From Streptococcaceae bacterium (GTDB lineage Bacteria; Bacillota; Bacilli; Lactobacillales; Streptococcaceae): a stretch of DNA of 7,211 nt. Of the stretch, positions 6,406 to 7,211 are shown piece after piece. Position 1 is the first letter of the stretch; every line of letters begins with the position of its first letter. The notes under the pieces were generated by a model, which was given only the letters and a program-made list of their open reading frames with translations, searched no databases and was not told the origin of the DNA. The stretch is from contig WREM01000049.1 in the NCBI GenBank assembly GCA_009779335.1, positions 1 to 7,211 of the forward strand, read 5' to 3'. Both the position numbers and the translations under genes were made by a program.

Positions 6406-7211
6406 CATTGATTTTATCTAATTGTGTTTGTAGGGCTCTTTCGTATTTTCCTAAGCCATCAGATTGGAAGTAATCTGCATTTTTGAGTTTGTCAGGCAGG
6501 TACTGCTGATTGACCCAATGTTCAGAATAAGCGTGAGCATAGTGATAACCTTCTGAACGTCCTAAATCTTTTGCTCCGGCATAGTGTCCGTCCTGCAAAT
6601 GAGCAGGAATAGGAAGATTTCCGTTTTTTTCTAAATCAGAAAGGGCTGAATCTATGGCTACGTAAGAGGCATTTGATTTTGGAGAGAGTGCTAAATCAAC
6701 AATGACATTAGCGATAGGGATACGTGCTTCGGGGAATCCTAATCTTTCAGCTGCTTGCACAGCAGTAACAGTATGAACGGCAGCATCAGGATTGGCTAAC
6801 CCAATGTCTTCATAGGCGATGACAGTCAATCGGCGTGCCAAACTCTGCAAATCCCCGCCCTCAATCAACCGTGCAGCATAGTGTAAACTTGCATTTACAT
6901 CAGAACCACGGATGGATTTTTGAAGAGCAGACAGTAAATCATAGTGAGCATCTCCTGCTTTATCAAAAGTTATCGCTCGTCTTTGCAAAGAATTTTCCAT
7001 ATCTTCTAAGGTTACACGGTGATTTTCAGATGAAAGGACAGCCAATTCTAAGGCGTTCAATGCTGAACGAACATCTCCATTGGTTGAGTGTGTCAGAAAA
7101 TAGAGAGCATCCTCAGTCAACGTCACTTCAAAGTCAAATCCTCTTTCCTTATCTTGTAAAGCAAGATTTACAGCTTTTTCTAAATCTAAGGCTTCTAACG
7201 GGAGAAGCTCA
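6383..7211 (-). CDS. rarA: RarA/MgsA recombination factor, AAA+ ATPase (partial, N-terminus outside window)
   Basis: The frame is open from the right edge (7210) to a TAG at 6383-6385, giving the last 275 residues of a protein that is usually about 420-430 long. The missing part would hold the Walker A and B motifs. The GTG at 7124-7126 is an internal Val codon, since the frame and family similarity continue upstream (ELLPLEALDLEKAV, then DKERGFDF). Seen: the sensor-2 region GDVRSALNALE (fragment residues 45-55), then the family's C-terminal tetramerisation and SSB-binding region with IRGSDVNASLHYAARLIEGG (100-119), YEDIGLANP (133-141), PAHLQDGHYAGAK (202-214) and NQQYLPD (234-240). RarA is related to clamp-loader subunits and acts at stalled replication forks with SSB. 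It is convergent with mfd and ends 57 bases past the mfd stop, sharing its terminator. Confidence 0.95.
   Translation of the reverse strand, partial: ELLPLEALDLEKAVNLALQDKERGFDFEVTLTEDALYFLTHSTNGDVRSALNALELAVLSSENHRVTLEDMENSLQRRAITFDKAGDAHYDLLSALQKSIRGSDVNASLHYAARLIEGGDLQSLARRLTVIAYEDIGLANPDAAVHTVTAVQAAERLGFPEARIPIANVIVDLALSPKSNASYVAIDSALSDLEKNGNLPIPAHLQDGHYAGAKDLGRSEGYHYAHAYSEHWVNQQYLPDKLKNADYFQSDGLGKYERALQTQLDKINEKKKSAE

Noticed and set aside
1..7211. CRISPR arrays, tRNA or rRNA genes, insertion sequences, riboswitches
   Set aside because: No spaced direct repeats, cloverleaf sequences, transposase genes or long structured leaders were seen. Nearly all bases are in the genes described, and no gene-free stretch exceeds 120 bases.

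Overview
The window reads as chromosomal DNA from a low-GC Firmicute, most likely Streptococcus or a close relative. The evidence is the AT-rich composition, strong AGGAGG-type ribosome sites, A/T-flanked hairpin terminators, and the sequences of YchF, Pth and especially Mfd. The translocase half of Mfd agrees closely with the streptococcal protein as I remember it. I cannot name the species.

Left part (1-1000) is accessory DNA. It opens with the 3' end of a gene whose visible part is a C-terminal PD-(D/E)XK nuclease domain of the type III restriction (Res) kind. A compact RelB/RelE toxin-antitoxin operon follows. It has a near-consensus promoter, two tandem palindromes over the -10 box that look like the antitoxin's own operator, and an AT-rich hairpin terminator.

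Middle part (1000-6330) is a housekeeping block on the + strand: ychF (ribosome-associated P-loop ATPase), pth (peptidyl-tRNA hydrolase) and mfd (transcription-repair coupling factor). A short hairpin with a weak U-tract lies between ychF and pth. No usable pth promoter is visible, so pth and mfd probably depend on read-through from ychF. mfd begins 3 nt after the pth stop with a poor ribosome site, which suggests translational coupling.

Right part (6330-7211): mfd converges on the 3' two-thirds of rarA (AAA+ clamp-loader-like ATPase) on the - strand. One hairpin can terminate both genes, and it contains the rarA stop codon.

The protein families are all known, and I see no convincing new system. 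The points most worth a second look are the relBE operator, a His-to-Gln change at residue 113 of Pth, and the gene order. In the streptococci I know, ychF-pth-mfd follows dnaN near the origin and is followed by an S4-domain gene and divIC. Here it is flanked by defence-type genes on one side and a convergent rarA on the other.
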